A program made the translations under genes and the position numbers. Below, piece after piece: positions 12,524 to 20,323 of a DNA stretch of 64,000 nt (position 1 is the first letter of the stretch; the number at the start of each line of letters is the position of its first letter). The notes beneath the pieces are model-generated. The model did not search any database, was not told the DNA's origin, and saw nothing but the letters and a program-made list of their open reading frames with translations. The DNA is taken from assembly GCA_002424045.1 (NCBI GenBank), contig DIPH01000044.1, positions 42,631 to 106,630 of the forward strand. The letters are read 5' to 3'. This DNA comes from Firmicutes bacterium UBA5493 (lineage in GTDB: Bacteria > Bacillota > Limnochordia > Darwinibacteriales > Darwinibacteriaceae).

Positions 12524-13353
12524 TCCATCTCGCCTCCATCCTTTCCCAGAATCCAGACCCGTACACGCCATCCCTGAATTTCTGCCCTCACTATGACTGG
12601 AGTGTCCGAATCATTCATAAACTTGAAGTCAGTATAGGGCCAGGCTACGGTAGCATCTAACCCATGCTTAATATAGCTTGGCGCAACGGAATGGATACGA
12701 CGCTCCACAATTTCCATCTGCGCCTCCCGGACCGCATTATAGAGTGTGGTGGAAGACTGGCAAACGCCTCCTCCCACCCCCGGAACCACAGCTTCACCTA
12801 GAATAATGGGAGCGTTACGATAGCCCCTTTCTACCGTTCGCTCCCCCACAACCTCATTAAACGAGAATACCTCACCAGGCAGAACCACGGTATTATTGAT
12901 GGCTGCCAAAGACAGGCGAATGTTCTCCACTCGACCTGGGCTACCCAAAAGGGGAGTGGAAAAATCCCCCAATACATCCGTGAGCTCCGCCAAGTGCTCT
13001 GTGCGCAAAGAGGGAACAACCTCAATTCCTTGAAGAGCAATACGGCTCTTCGCTGGGGCTGTTACCACGCTATTCACGATGGCATCCACATCGAAATAGA
13101 GGCCATTTTCATTTGGAATAATCTCCCCTGTCACCTTGTGAAGGGAAGCGTTCACAGGAGGTCGCATCTTTGCACGTGCCATGTGTTCCACAATGACCCG
13201 AACTTCGTCCTCATAGTAGTATTCCATGATCTGCTCTTCTAAATAGACCTCGGACCGCACACCGAAAAACCTGCGGTAAATGGTGCGATACACCAAGGGA
13301 AGGCCCACACCTAAAGTAGAAATGAGGACCATCATAGCAATCATTTTTCGCAT
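12520..13353 (-). CDS. VanW-family membrane-anchored protein
   Basis: A 277-aa protein with one N-terminal hydrophobic segment (about 5-22) and a VanW-like domain from residue 140 on: INNTVVLPGEVFSFNE, VGERTVERGYRNAP, then GVGGGVCQSSTTLYNAV, the family's strongest signature. VanW proteins belong to the cell-surface or vancomycin-cluster accessory group, with function still unclear. ATG 13353 has GGAGG six bases upstream. It is translationally linked to whiA by a 4-nt overlap, and lies between yvcK and whiA where no gene is normally found. Confidence 0.85.
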   Translation of the reverse strand: MRKMIAMMVLISTLGVGLPLVYRTIYRRFFGVRSEVYLEEQIMEYYYEDEVRVIVEHMARAKMRPPVNASLHKVTGEIIPNENGLYFDVDAIVNSVVTAPAKSRIALQGIEVVPSLRTEHLAELTDVLGDFSTPLLGSPGRVENIRLSLAAINNTVVLPGEVFSFNEVVGERTVERGYRNAPIILGEAVVPGVGGGVCQSSTTLYNAVREAQMEIVERRIHSVAPSYIKHGLDATVAWPYTDFKFMNDSDTPVIVRAEIQGWRVRVWILGKDGGEME

Positions 13354-13412
13354 ACTCACCCTCCTCCCTTCCCAGTCTATTCAGGAAAGAGAGGAAGTAA
13401 AACACCAAAGCT

Positions 13413-14714
13413 CTACATAGCACGTTCACCATTCTTGTGTTTCCCATGGGCACTAGCAAGGAGCATGATCTCCGCGGCAAGTTTGCGGCTATCATGACGC
13501 ACCAAATCCATGCGATCCAAAAGATCCCCTTGGTGCACCTGGAATCCTAACTTCTCGAGCCCTCCCAAGTCAACCGGTACCGGATGGGCCCCTTCTCGGG
13601 CATACTTTTTGGTCTGGGCTGCAGAAATCGTGGCTTTGTTCACCACTACACAATCTAGAATAGACTGTGTCCCAACATGGGACAACAGACCATTCACATG
13701 GTCACTTGCCGTATATCCATCGGTTTCCCCAGGTTGGGTCATAACATTGCAGACAAAAATACGCAGAGCTGTTGTTTCTGCTAGAGCGTCTACGAAACCA
13801 GGAATCAGTAAGTTGGGAATAATGCTGGTATACAAGCTGCCCGGACCAACCACCACAACGTCTGCATGAAGGATGGCTTGGATGGCCTCAGGCAAAGCTC
13901 GTGCATTTGCAGGTTCTAAGAACACTCGCTTGATCTGCTTGTTCTTCTGGGGAAGAGAGCTTTCACCCATCATGGTAGAGCCATCGCCGTAAACTGCTCC
14001 TAAACGCACGGCTTCCAAGGTGGAGGGCAACACCTTACCCCGCACCGCAAGGACCTTACTAAAGGCGCGAATGGACTCTTCAAAATCCCCAGTAATATCT
14101 GTCATGGCAGCGATGAACAAATTACCAAAACTATGCCCCTTCAGTCCCTCACCCCAGTCAAACCGGTATTGAAAGAGGTTCTCCATGAGCGGTTCTGTAT
14201 CTGCAAGGGCAATCAGGGTGTTACGGATATCCCCAGGGGGAAGAATCCCTAGATCATCCCGGATCCGTCCGGAGCTTCCTCCATCATCAGCCACTGTCAC
14301 AATGGCGGTTATATTCGAGGAATACTCCTTCAAACCCCTGAGCATGGTGGCAAGACCCGTTCCACCGCCAATGGTCACGATGTGCAGTCCTTTTTGGAGG
14401 TTGCGGGTTTTGTAGACATGATCAACTAGATTAGGCACATCGGAAGGACGAATGGCTCCTACCACAGAGCGAATTCCGTTGCGAATTGCCACGGCCAAGA
14501 ACAGGCCGCCTAAAATTATGAGCAAGCCCCCGAACATCAGAGGGTGGAGTTCTAAGGCTTCTACCCAAGCGAGAATTCTCTCTTCACAGCGCAAGCAGAA
14601 AGGAGCAGTCCAGATGAGAATCAAACCCGTGGCAATGGCGAAGACACCCAACACCAAAAGAGCCAGCCAACGCTTCACACGCATACCGGGGTATAGCCAC
14701 TTCATTTTATGCAC
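13413..14714 (-). CDS. yvcK: YvcK/GlmR-family gluconeogenesis and cell-wall factor, membrane-bound form
   Basis: YvcK binds UDP-GlcNAc and in Bacillus stimulates GlmS under gluconeogenic conditions. The 433-aa protein carries the CofD-like core from about residue 112: IGGGTGLATMLRGLK, TVADDGGSSGRIRDDLG, PPGDIRNTL, GHSFGNLFIAAM, VVGPGSLYTSIIPN, CNVMTQPGETDGY. Unlike the Bacillus protein (about 317 aa), there is an N-terminal extension with two hydrophobic helices (about 13-35 and 57-80), so this copy should sit at the membrane. Start GTG 14714 has GGGGG 9-10 nt upstream; ATG 14705 is the alternative. It follows nagB by 27 bases. Confidence 0.93.
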   Translation of the reverse strand: MHKMKWLYPGMRVKRWLALLVLGVFAIATGLILIWTAPFCLRCEERILAWVEALELHPLMFGGLLIILGGLFLAVAIRNGIRSVVGAIRPSDVPNLVDHVYKTRNLQKGLHIVTIGGGTGLATMLRGLKEYSSNITAIVTVADDGGSSGRIRDDLGILPPGDIRNTLIALADTEPLMENLFQYRFDWGEGLKGHSFGNLFIAAMTDITGDFEESIRAFSKVLAVRGKVLPSTLEAVRLGAVYGDGSTMMGESSLPQKNKQIKRVFLEPANARALPEAIQAILHADVVVVGPGSLYTSIIPNLLIPGFVDALAETTALRIFVCNVMTQPGETDGYTASDHVNGLLSHVGTQSILDCVVVNKATISAAQTKKYAREGAHPVPVDLGGLEKLGFQVHQGDLLDRMDLVRHDSRKLAAEIMLLASAHGKHKNGERAM

Positions 14715-14741
14715 TTTGCCCGTCCCCCTTAGGCAACATCT

Positions 14742-15464
14742 CTAAAGTCTGCTACCGGCTGCTTGATCTACAACAAAAGTGACAGATGGATGCAGCTGCA
14801 AAACCGATGCAGGTACTTCAGGCGTCACCGGGCCCCGCACCGCAGCAAAAATAGCGTCGGCCTTGCTGCCTCCATTGGCCATAAGCACAATGCTCTTAGC
14901 ATGCATAATGCTCTTGATACCCATAGAAATGGCCTGTGTTGGGACCTCATCTAACGATGCAAAAAAACGTGCGTTATCAGAAATTGTACTCTCGGCCAAA
15001 TCCACCACTTGTGTTGTGGAACCAAAGGCAGTTCCAGGTTCATTAAAGCCGATGTGGGCGTTAGAACCAATGCCCAGCAGCTGCAAGTCAATGCCGCCAG
15101 AACGCCGAATCAACTCCTCATAGCGCCGACACTCTTCCTCGAGGTCTGCAGCCATGCCATTAGGGACATGGGAATTATCACGCCCAATATTCACTTTGGA
15201 AAAGAGGTGTTCTTCCATATAATGCCTATAACTTTGGGGATGCTCAGCCGAAAGTCCCACATACTCGTCGAGGTTGAATGTGGTGACTTGGCTAAAATCC
15301 ACCCCTCGGCGATAGTACTCCTCTAGGAGTTTATAGACACCCATGGGAGAACTGCCAGTAGCTAACCCCAAGACGCTCCCGGGTTTACTCCTGATTTGTG
15401 CGCTTACCATCTTGGCCACTTCTTCGCTCATACTGTCAAAATTATTCACTACAACAATGTTCAT
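14742..15464 (-). CDS. nagB: Glucosamine-6-phosphate deaminase
   Basis: Converts glucosamine 6-phosphate to fructose 6-phosphate and ammonia, feeding amino sugars into glycolysis. The 240-aa enzyme has LGLATGSSPMGVY (about 35-47), the catalytic Asp in TFNLDEYVGL (about 64-73), and the signature LLGIGSNAHIGFNEPG with the His/Glu pair (around 129-144). ATG 15464 lies eight bases behind GAGGGG; a GTG nine bases upstream is less likely. It follows nagA by 18 bases, so the two form one unit. Confidence 0.97.
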   Translation of the reverse strand: MNIVVVNNFDSMSEEVAKMVSAQIRSKPGSVLGLATGSSPMGVYKLLEEYYRRGVDFSQVTTFNLDEYVGLSAEHPQSYRHYMEEHLFSKVNIGRDNSHVPNGMAADLEEECRRYEELIRRSGGIDLQLLGIGSNAHIGFNEPGTAFGSTTQVVDLAESTISDNARFFASLDEVPTQAISMGIKSIMHAKSIVLMANGGSKADAIFAAVRGPVTPEVPASVLQLHPSVTFVVDQAAGSRL

Positions 15465-15482
15465 GTCAATCACCCCTCAGTT

Positions 15483-16664
15483 CTAATCTGTACTGTACGC
15501 GACTTTACCAGCAATAATTGTCTTTTGAACGCCGAAGCCATCTGTGAGAATCACAAAGTCAGCCCGGTTTCCTTCTCGGATCCAACCTCTATCCTTAAGT
15601 CCAATGGACTGGGCTGGATTATGGCTTGCCATACGAAACGCATCTGAAATCGATACGCCAACGACCCCGATCATGTTGTTAACGGCCCGTAGCATAGTCA
15701 ACGTGCTCCCCGCGAGGTTACCTTCTTCCAAGCGTGCTGCTCCATCTTTCACGAAGATGGGGTGATCTCCTAACATGTACTCCCCATCCGGGAGACCCGT
15801 TGCCTGCACTGCATCTGTAATCAAGACCACTCTCTGGGCACCTACACTTCGTAGCATAACCTGGATGGCCCCAGGATGAACATGGACCAGATCGGCAATA
15901 AGTTCAGCCCAAATGCCCGGTGTGGCCAAAATCGCCCCAAGGACACCTGGTTCCCGATGATGCAGACCACGCATGCCATTATACGTATGAGTTGCGTGTG
16001 TGATGCCTGCCTCAAAACCGGCCAAGGCCTGCTCATAGGTTGCATCAGAGTGTCCGATAGAGACCATCACCCCCCGCTCCTTGAGCCAGGCTATAGCTTC
16101 AAGGCTCCCTGGGATTTCCGGGGCGAGTGTGACCAAACGGAGTTTGTCTCCAAGGATCCCATGCAGCTCGTCAAGCTCGCTTATGTCTGCCTGCCTAATA
16201 GCGGGACCATATTGCGCTCCTTTATACTTCTCGTTAATATAAGGACCCTCCAGATGAATGCCTAGTACCTCTGCTTCATCGTCTGCTCCGACATAGTTAG
16301 CCACCAGCTCTGCAACGGCTCGGGTTTTCTCCTTCCTCGCCGTCACGGTGCTGGGCAAAAAACCAACTGTACCGGTTGTTGCCAGATAGCGAGCCATTGT
16401 GCGCATGGCTTCTTCTGTACCATCCATGAGCTCCAGGCCTGCGGAGCCGTGCATGTGCACATCAATGAATCCAGGGGCAATGAAGCCTCCCTGCGCGTCA
16501 ATGATCTCAAACACGCCTGGAATCGCAGCTTCTTTAATCCTTGCACCCTCTTCTTCATCTCCAACATACATGATGCGGTCCCCTATGGTTACAACTGTAC
16601 CATTTGTAATCAACTCATCTGCAACAATGGTACCATTTGTTATAATCAAATGTTTTCTCTTCAA
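15483..16664 (-). CDS. nagA: N-acetylglucosamine-6-phosphate deacetylase
   Basis: Removes the acetyl group from GlcNAc-6-P, giving the NagB substrate. The 393-aa amidohydrolase has the metal motif FIDVHMHGS (about 60-68), the metal-binding Glu in GIHLEGPYIN (about 128-137), His in SIGHSDATY, THTYNGM, and the catalytic Asp in VVLITDAVQATG. TTG 16664 is chosen because GGGAGGTG lies six bases upstream; the longer frame to 16712 lacks a site. No NagR/GntR regulator gene adjoins, so control is not visible. Confidence 0.95.
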   Translation of the reverse strand: MKRKHLIITNGTIVADELITNGTVVTIGDRIMYVGDEEEGARIKEAAIPGVFEIIDAQGGFIAPGFIDVHMHGSAGLELMDGTEEAMRTMARYLATTGTVGFLPSTVTARKEKTRAVAELVANYVGADDEAEVLGIHLEGPYINEKYKGAQYGPAIRQADISELDELHGILGDKLRLVTLAPEIPGSLEAIAWLKERGVMVSIGHSDATYEQALAGFEAGITHATHTYNGMRGLHHREPGVLGAILATPGIWAELIADLVHVHPGAIQVMLRSVGAQRVVLITDAVQATGLPDGEYMLGDHPIFVKDGAARLEEGNLAGSTLTMLRAVNNMIGVVGVSISDAFRMASHNPAQSIGLKDRGWIREGNRADFVILTDGFGVQKTIIAGKVAYSTD

Positions 16665-16772
16665 CTCGTGCACCTCCCTAGGTCTCGCACTTGGAATTCT
16701 ACTATTTTTCACTACCTTCCTGCTAGGTCTGACGAAACATACCAGTTAACACAGAATAAATATTAATCTTAC

Positions 16773-16802
16773 TTGCATATTATTGCATTCCTGCTGTATA
16801 AT
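16773..16802 (+). promoter_or_regulatory. Promoter of the amino-acid ABC transporter genes
   Basis: A -35 TTGCAT (16773-16778), 18-nt spacer and perfect -10 TATAAT (16797-16802), 38 bases before the ATG of the binding protein. Confidence 0.75.
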
Positions 16803-16839
16803 GAACCTAATAACTCTTGGGAAGGATGTACCTTATTCT

Positions 16840-17610
16840 ATGAAAAAACTAGTTGTGCTCATGCTCACCGTCGTGCTGTTCCTTGGCCTTTCATCCCTAG
16901 CTTTCGCCGATGGAGTGCTCAAAGTTGCCACTGAAGCCGGTTTCATGCCCTTTGAATATGTGGGAGAAGAGACTGGCGAACTACTAGGCTTTGATATGGA
17001 CCTTATCAGGGCCGTTGGCGAAGTCCTAGGTCTAGAGGTTCAAATTGACAACATAAGTTGGGACGGCCTCATTCCCGCTCTCTTAAATAATAATTATCAC
17101 GCAGTGATTGCTGGTGTTACCATCACCCCTGAACGTAAGGAAAGCGTGAGTTTTTCCAACCCCTACTTTGAATCTGTTCTAACCGTCGTGACCAAAAAGA
17201 ACGAAACGAACGTAGCGAGCTTAGATGACCTAACTGGAAAAGCCGCTGCAGTACAGATTAACACCACAGGGGACTTTACCGCAAGTGACCTTTATGACGA
17301 GGGTCTGCTCAAGAGTGTATCCCGTTTTGATACCGTTGCAGATGCTATGCAGGCTGTGATGATCGGCGCCGCAGACGTAGTCATAGTTGATCTTCCCGTG
17401 GCCGAAGCCTATCTAGAAGCTAACCCCACGGCCCCCTTAAAGAATGTGGGAGCTGTATCGGCCAATGAACACTACGGCATTGCCATTCATAAGAACAATG
17501 GCCAATTGCTAGAGCAAATCAATGCCGCCCTGGCCGAATTGGAGAAAAACGGAACCTACGATGAAATCTACGGAAAATGGTTTGGAGCAAGTGCATCTGA
17601 AACAAACTAG
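16840..17610 (+). CDS. Amino-acid ABC transporter substrate-binding protein
   Basis: Extracytoplasmic receptor (256 aa) of the polar amino acid (SBP_bac_3) family. Signal peptide 1-22 ends LAFAD with a type-I cleavage site and no lipobox Cys. The mature part begins VLKVATEAGFMPFEYV and has the family pattern GFDMDLIRAVGEVLG, WDGLIPALL, VIAGVTITPERKESVSFSNPYF and, late, HYGIAIHKNN. It probably binds an amino acid; the ligand cannot be told from the sequence. ATG 16840 is used although GAAGGA lies 13 nt upstream, slightly long. It is cotranscribed with the permease 36 bases downstream. Confidence 0.93.
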   Translation: MKKLVVLMLTVVLFLGLSSLAFADGVLKVATEAGFMPFEYVGEETGELLGFDMDLIRAVGEVLGLEVQIDNISWDGLIPALLNNNYHAVIAGVTITPERKESVSFSNPYFESVLTVVTKKNETNVASLDDLTGKAAAVQINTTGDFTASDLYDEGLLKSVSRFDTVADAMQAVMIGAADVVIVDLPVAEAYLEANPTAPLKNVGAVSANEHYGIAIHKNNGQLLEQINAALAELEKNGTYDEIYGKWFGASASETN

Positions 17611-17646
17611 TTCTGGATGAGATATGCCGGAAAGGAGACTTTAAAC

Positions 17647-18297
17647 TTGGACTTTCGCTGGGATCTGGTTTGGAGCTCACTGCCAACACTTCTGACAGGG
17701 GCCAAACTGACTGTACAACTAACTTCTATCTCTGTCTTTTTCGGCATCATCCTCGGAACTTTCGCTGGCATAGCCAGAATTACCAAAGGACTCTTTAATG
17801 CTGTGGCAGCCACATACATCGATGTGATTCGGGGAACCCCGCTTTTGGTGCAAACATTCTTAATCTTTTACGGTTTGCCCAGCCTGATCCAGCGACCTAT
17901 CCCAGCCTATGTGGCAGCGGTTTTGGCCTTGAGTGTTAATAGCGGCGCCTACGTGGGCGAAATCGTCCGTTCTGGAATCCAATCCATTGATCGAGGACAA
18001 TGGGAAGCAGCTGCTTCCCTCGGACACTCCCGTCTTCAGACCATGGGATACATCATTTTACCTCAAGCCTTCAGGAGAATGCTTCCCCCCTTAGGCAACG
18101 AATTCATTGCTCTACTTAAGGATTCGTCTCTAGTCTCTGTTATTGCTCTCGAAGAGTTAGTTCGCAAGGGGCAACTGATCATTGGCCGCACCTTCCGTCC
18201 CTTTGAAGTATGGTTGGCCGTGGCCATGATCTACTTTGTGATGACCTTTACGGTCTCTCGGTTCGTCAACATGCTAGAACGAAGAGTATCATCGTGA
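17647..18297 (+). CDS. Amino-acid ABC transporter permease
   Basis: 216-aa inner-membrane permease of the His/Glu/Gln (HEAM) subfamily. It shows several hydrophobic helices, the signature YIDVIRGTPLLVQTFLIFYGLP near residue 60, and the EAA loop WEAAASLGHSRLQTMGYIILPQAF near 120-143 that docks the ATPase. TTG 17647 is the start with AAAGGAG nine bases upstream; an ATG 30 bases earlier has no site. No ATP-binding gene follows: the next gene is convergent dnaC, whose stop is 2 bases away. The ATPase must be supplied from elsewhere. Confidence 0.93.
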   Translation: MDFRWDLVWSSLPTLLTGAKLTVQLTSISVFFGIILGTFAGIARITKGLFNAVAATYIDVIRGTPLLVQTFLIFYGLPSLIQRPIPAYVAAVLALSVNSGAYVGEIVRSGIQSIDRGQWEAAASLGHSRLQTMGYIILPQAFRRMLPPLGNEFIALLKDSSLVSVIALEELVRKGQLIIGRTFRPFEVWLAVAMIYFVMTFTVSRFVNMLERRVSS

Positions 18298-18299
18298 TC

Positions 18300-19052
18300 T
18301 TAGTACTGTTTTCGGCCATCGCGATAAAGGCGCCAGTCCGATCCCCTTAAAAATTGGTGTAAGTTATGGCCGATAATGCGCGAAGCCACCCGCATGCCAA
18401 CCCTAGCCTCAAAGTCATGTAGCTCATAATTACTAGTGAACACCGTGGGCTTCAGATTGGTCAACCGACCGTCTACGATGAGCAACAAACGCTCCGTGGT
18501 CCAAGGGGTTTCGCGTTCACTACCAATATCATCCAAGATCAGAAGATCTGCGGACAGCAATTCATCAAGATTAACATTGCTTGTCCGCATTTTCTCCAAG
18601 AGAATGGGTAGACAGGCAAAGGACACTGAATAATTATCCTTAAGCATATTGGCGATAGCACAAGCCAAATGCGTCTTCCCGGTTCCTGAGGGTCCCATCA
18701 GCAAAATCCCGCGACCTTGGGGGACATTTGGGAAACGCTTCGCAAAAGAACGGCAGGCGTCATAGGATGTTCTATTCATAGCGGTGACATTGAAGGTTTG
18801 AAAGGTGTGTTCCCTAAGCCCTAACGGCAATGGGTCACGACGATCGGTACGAATTAACAGATTTTGCTGCTTGGCGCGTTCGCGGGAGCGCTCTTTTTTT
18901 ACACAGCTACAATCTGATAATAACCAGTGTCCCTTAGCTAAAGGTGCCAACATAGGAAACGGATGGCGGTAATAGGTCTCGACCCGTAGCTCACCACATC
19001 CCGCGCACACCTTGCCGCTAAAAAAAGAGCGCCTCAAACCATGATCACTCAT
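18300..19052 (-). CDS. DnaC/DnaI-like helicase loader ATPase
   Basis: AAA+ ATPase (250 aa) expected to load the replicative helicase. A zinc-ribbon-like region (VCAGCGE, then SDCSC) lies in the first 60 residues; the ATPase core has Walker A GPSGTGKTHLA near 119-129, Walker B LLILDDIGSE near 172-181 and sensor-like VFTSNYE near 205. ATG 19052 overlaps the end of the dnaD-like gene in ATGAGTGA, so translation is likely coupled. Shorter than Bacillus DnaI (311 aa). Pairing with a DnaD-domain gene supports a primosome role. Confidence 0.9.
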   Translation of the reverse strand: MSDHGLRRSFFSGKVCAGCGELRVETYYRHPFPMLAPLAKGHWLLSDCSCVKKERSRERAKQQNLLIRTDRRDPLPLGLREHTFQTFNVTAMNRTSYDACRSFAKRFPNVPQGRGILLMGPSGTGKTHLACAIANMLKDNYSVSFACLPILLEKMRTSNVNLDELLSADLLILDDIGSERETPWTTERLLLIVDGRLTNLKPTVFTSNYELHDFEARVGMRVASRIIGHNLHQFLRGSDWRLYRDGRKQY

Positions 19053-19452
19053 CCAGCCACGTGAAGAGGCTGCGATCTTGTTTTGATTCAGCATAGGTAA
19101 AATCTTCCCTCCGGACTTTCCTCTTAGTTTGGACACGTCCTTCCCTCCCTGCACTGATCTGATCTTCGTTAATAGCAGACCAATATGTGTAAAAGTGCTC
19201 ATCGGTAGTAATTCCATGATTCAACCAATCTTGGATAATTGCATAAATGTAATTAAAAGAAATCCGCTTGTTCTTGCCTTCTAAGCGGCTGCGGCGCTGT
19301 TCCTGCGTGGCCCTTAAAATGGCACACCCAATGACAAAAGGGGTCATCCCCTCGTCGTGGGCAGCACAAAGCTTCTCCTTTTGGGCACTTGATAGAAGCG
19401 CCACTTTTTGTTGGTACAACGTAAAGACATCCTCCATTTTAGGATCGACCAT
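19045..19452 (-). CDS. Short DnaD-domain replication protein
   Basis: A 135-aa protein that looks like the C-terminal (DnaB_2/DnaD) domain alone: residues 38-85 contain GCAILRATQEQRRSR, then the hallmark FNYIYAIIQDWLNHGITT. The winged-helix N-terminal half of Bacillus DnaD (about 230 aa) is missing, yet a good GGAGGTGG ribosome site precedes ATG 19452, so the gene is short rather than broken. It overlaps the gene upstream by 14 bases and the helicase loader by 8, implying coordinated synthesis of the replication-restart pair. Confidence 0.85.
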   Translation of the reverse strand: MVDPKMEDVFTLYQQKVALLSSAQKEKLCAAHDEGMTPFVIGCAILRATQEQRRSRLEGKNKRISFNYIYAIIQDWLNHGITTDEHFYTYWSAINEDQISAGREGRVQTKRKVRREDFTYAESKQDRSLFTWLDE

Positions 19453-20281
19453 GACGCCACCTCCATAGACAAAAGACTCCGAAAACCCAAGCCACAGCTA
19501 AGGCTCCTAGTAGCATAGGTATCACTTGGGTCCTTCCTTCGTAAACAGGATACAACACTCCCTGGGCGAGTTGAGCCTTTTGACTCCTAGCTCCAAAGCG
19601 GGGAGACAAAAGGTCAAAGACTGGGGTCCCTGTGCCACCTACTTGCCAAGGCCCTTCTCCAAGATCTCTCCAAGAACCCTCCGCCAGACCATCAAAGGAA
19701 CCTACAAGGACATAATAACCCCAGTCGGAGTTGTGCTGGGGTAGTACATCATTCTCTACTTGCACGCGAATGGTCTGCCTTGCGGGTAGACTACGGCTCG
19801 TTACTCCTTTACTAAGAATCTCTACCTGACCGTCTTCACCGAGCACGTAAAGCCGGCTCTCATCAAAGGGAGCTATGCTTAAACGCACGTTCCAACCCGC
19901 ATCCGGTGCTGTTTGCAGCTTGTGGGGCCCAAGGTAAATATCAGTAAGCGGCGAAGGTTCCCCCGTTTGTATATACACTTCGAGACGCTGATGAAAGTAC
20001 CCTTCCGGTGCTTGAAAAGGATTCGTTAACGCTGCAAATTCGAAGTCAAAGTAGAGGTTGTGCTCATCTCGACTCACCTCAAATTGTAACAGATCAAATA
20101 GCCCAGGCACATATACCGCATGGTCAGGATAGAGAAGATCCCCTCCTCCCACATCGTCCCCGCGAGCATCTGTAAATCGAACAATGGTCTCCCAATCGGT
20201 CTGGTCTCGCGCCTGCATTTGAGGGGAGGCCCCTAGTAAAATGATGCACAGAATCGCCGCCCCTAGTATTCGTACAAACAC
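19439..20281 (-). CDS. Exported membrane protein with Glucodextranase_C-like domain
   Basis: A 280-aa protein with a signal peptide (about 1-24), a beta-rich domain beginning FTDARGDDVGGGDLLYP and VPGLFDLLQFEV, closely resembling the Glucodextranase C/CBM-like domain, and a C-terminal helix (about 254-273) ending RWRHGRS, as a cell-surface anchor. The domain is often found at the ends of amylolytic enzymes, where it may bind sugar or the cell surface; no catalytic domain is present here. GTG 20281 has AAGGGGGG upstream. It sits in the alr operon, 42 bases after alr and overlapping dnaD. Confidence 0.75.
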   Translation of the reverse strand: MFVRILGAAILCIILLGASPQMQARDQTDWETIVRFTDARGDDVGGGDLLYPDHAVYVPGLFDLLQFEVSRDEHNLYFDFEFAALTNPFQAPEGYFHQRLEVYIQTGEPSPLTDIYLGPHKLQTAPDAGWNVRLSIAPFDESRLYVLGEDGQVEILSKGVTSRSLPARQTIRVQVENDVLPQHNSDWGYYVLVGSFDGLAEGSWRDLGEGPWQVGGTGTPVFDLLSPRFGARSQKAQLAQGVLYPVYEGRTQVIPMLLGALAVAWVFGVFCLWRWRHGRS

Positions 20282-20323
20282 GCCAATCCCCCCTTAAGGG
20301 ATTGTATGCGAGTTGTCACTTCT

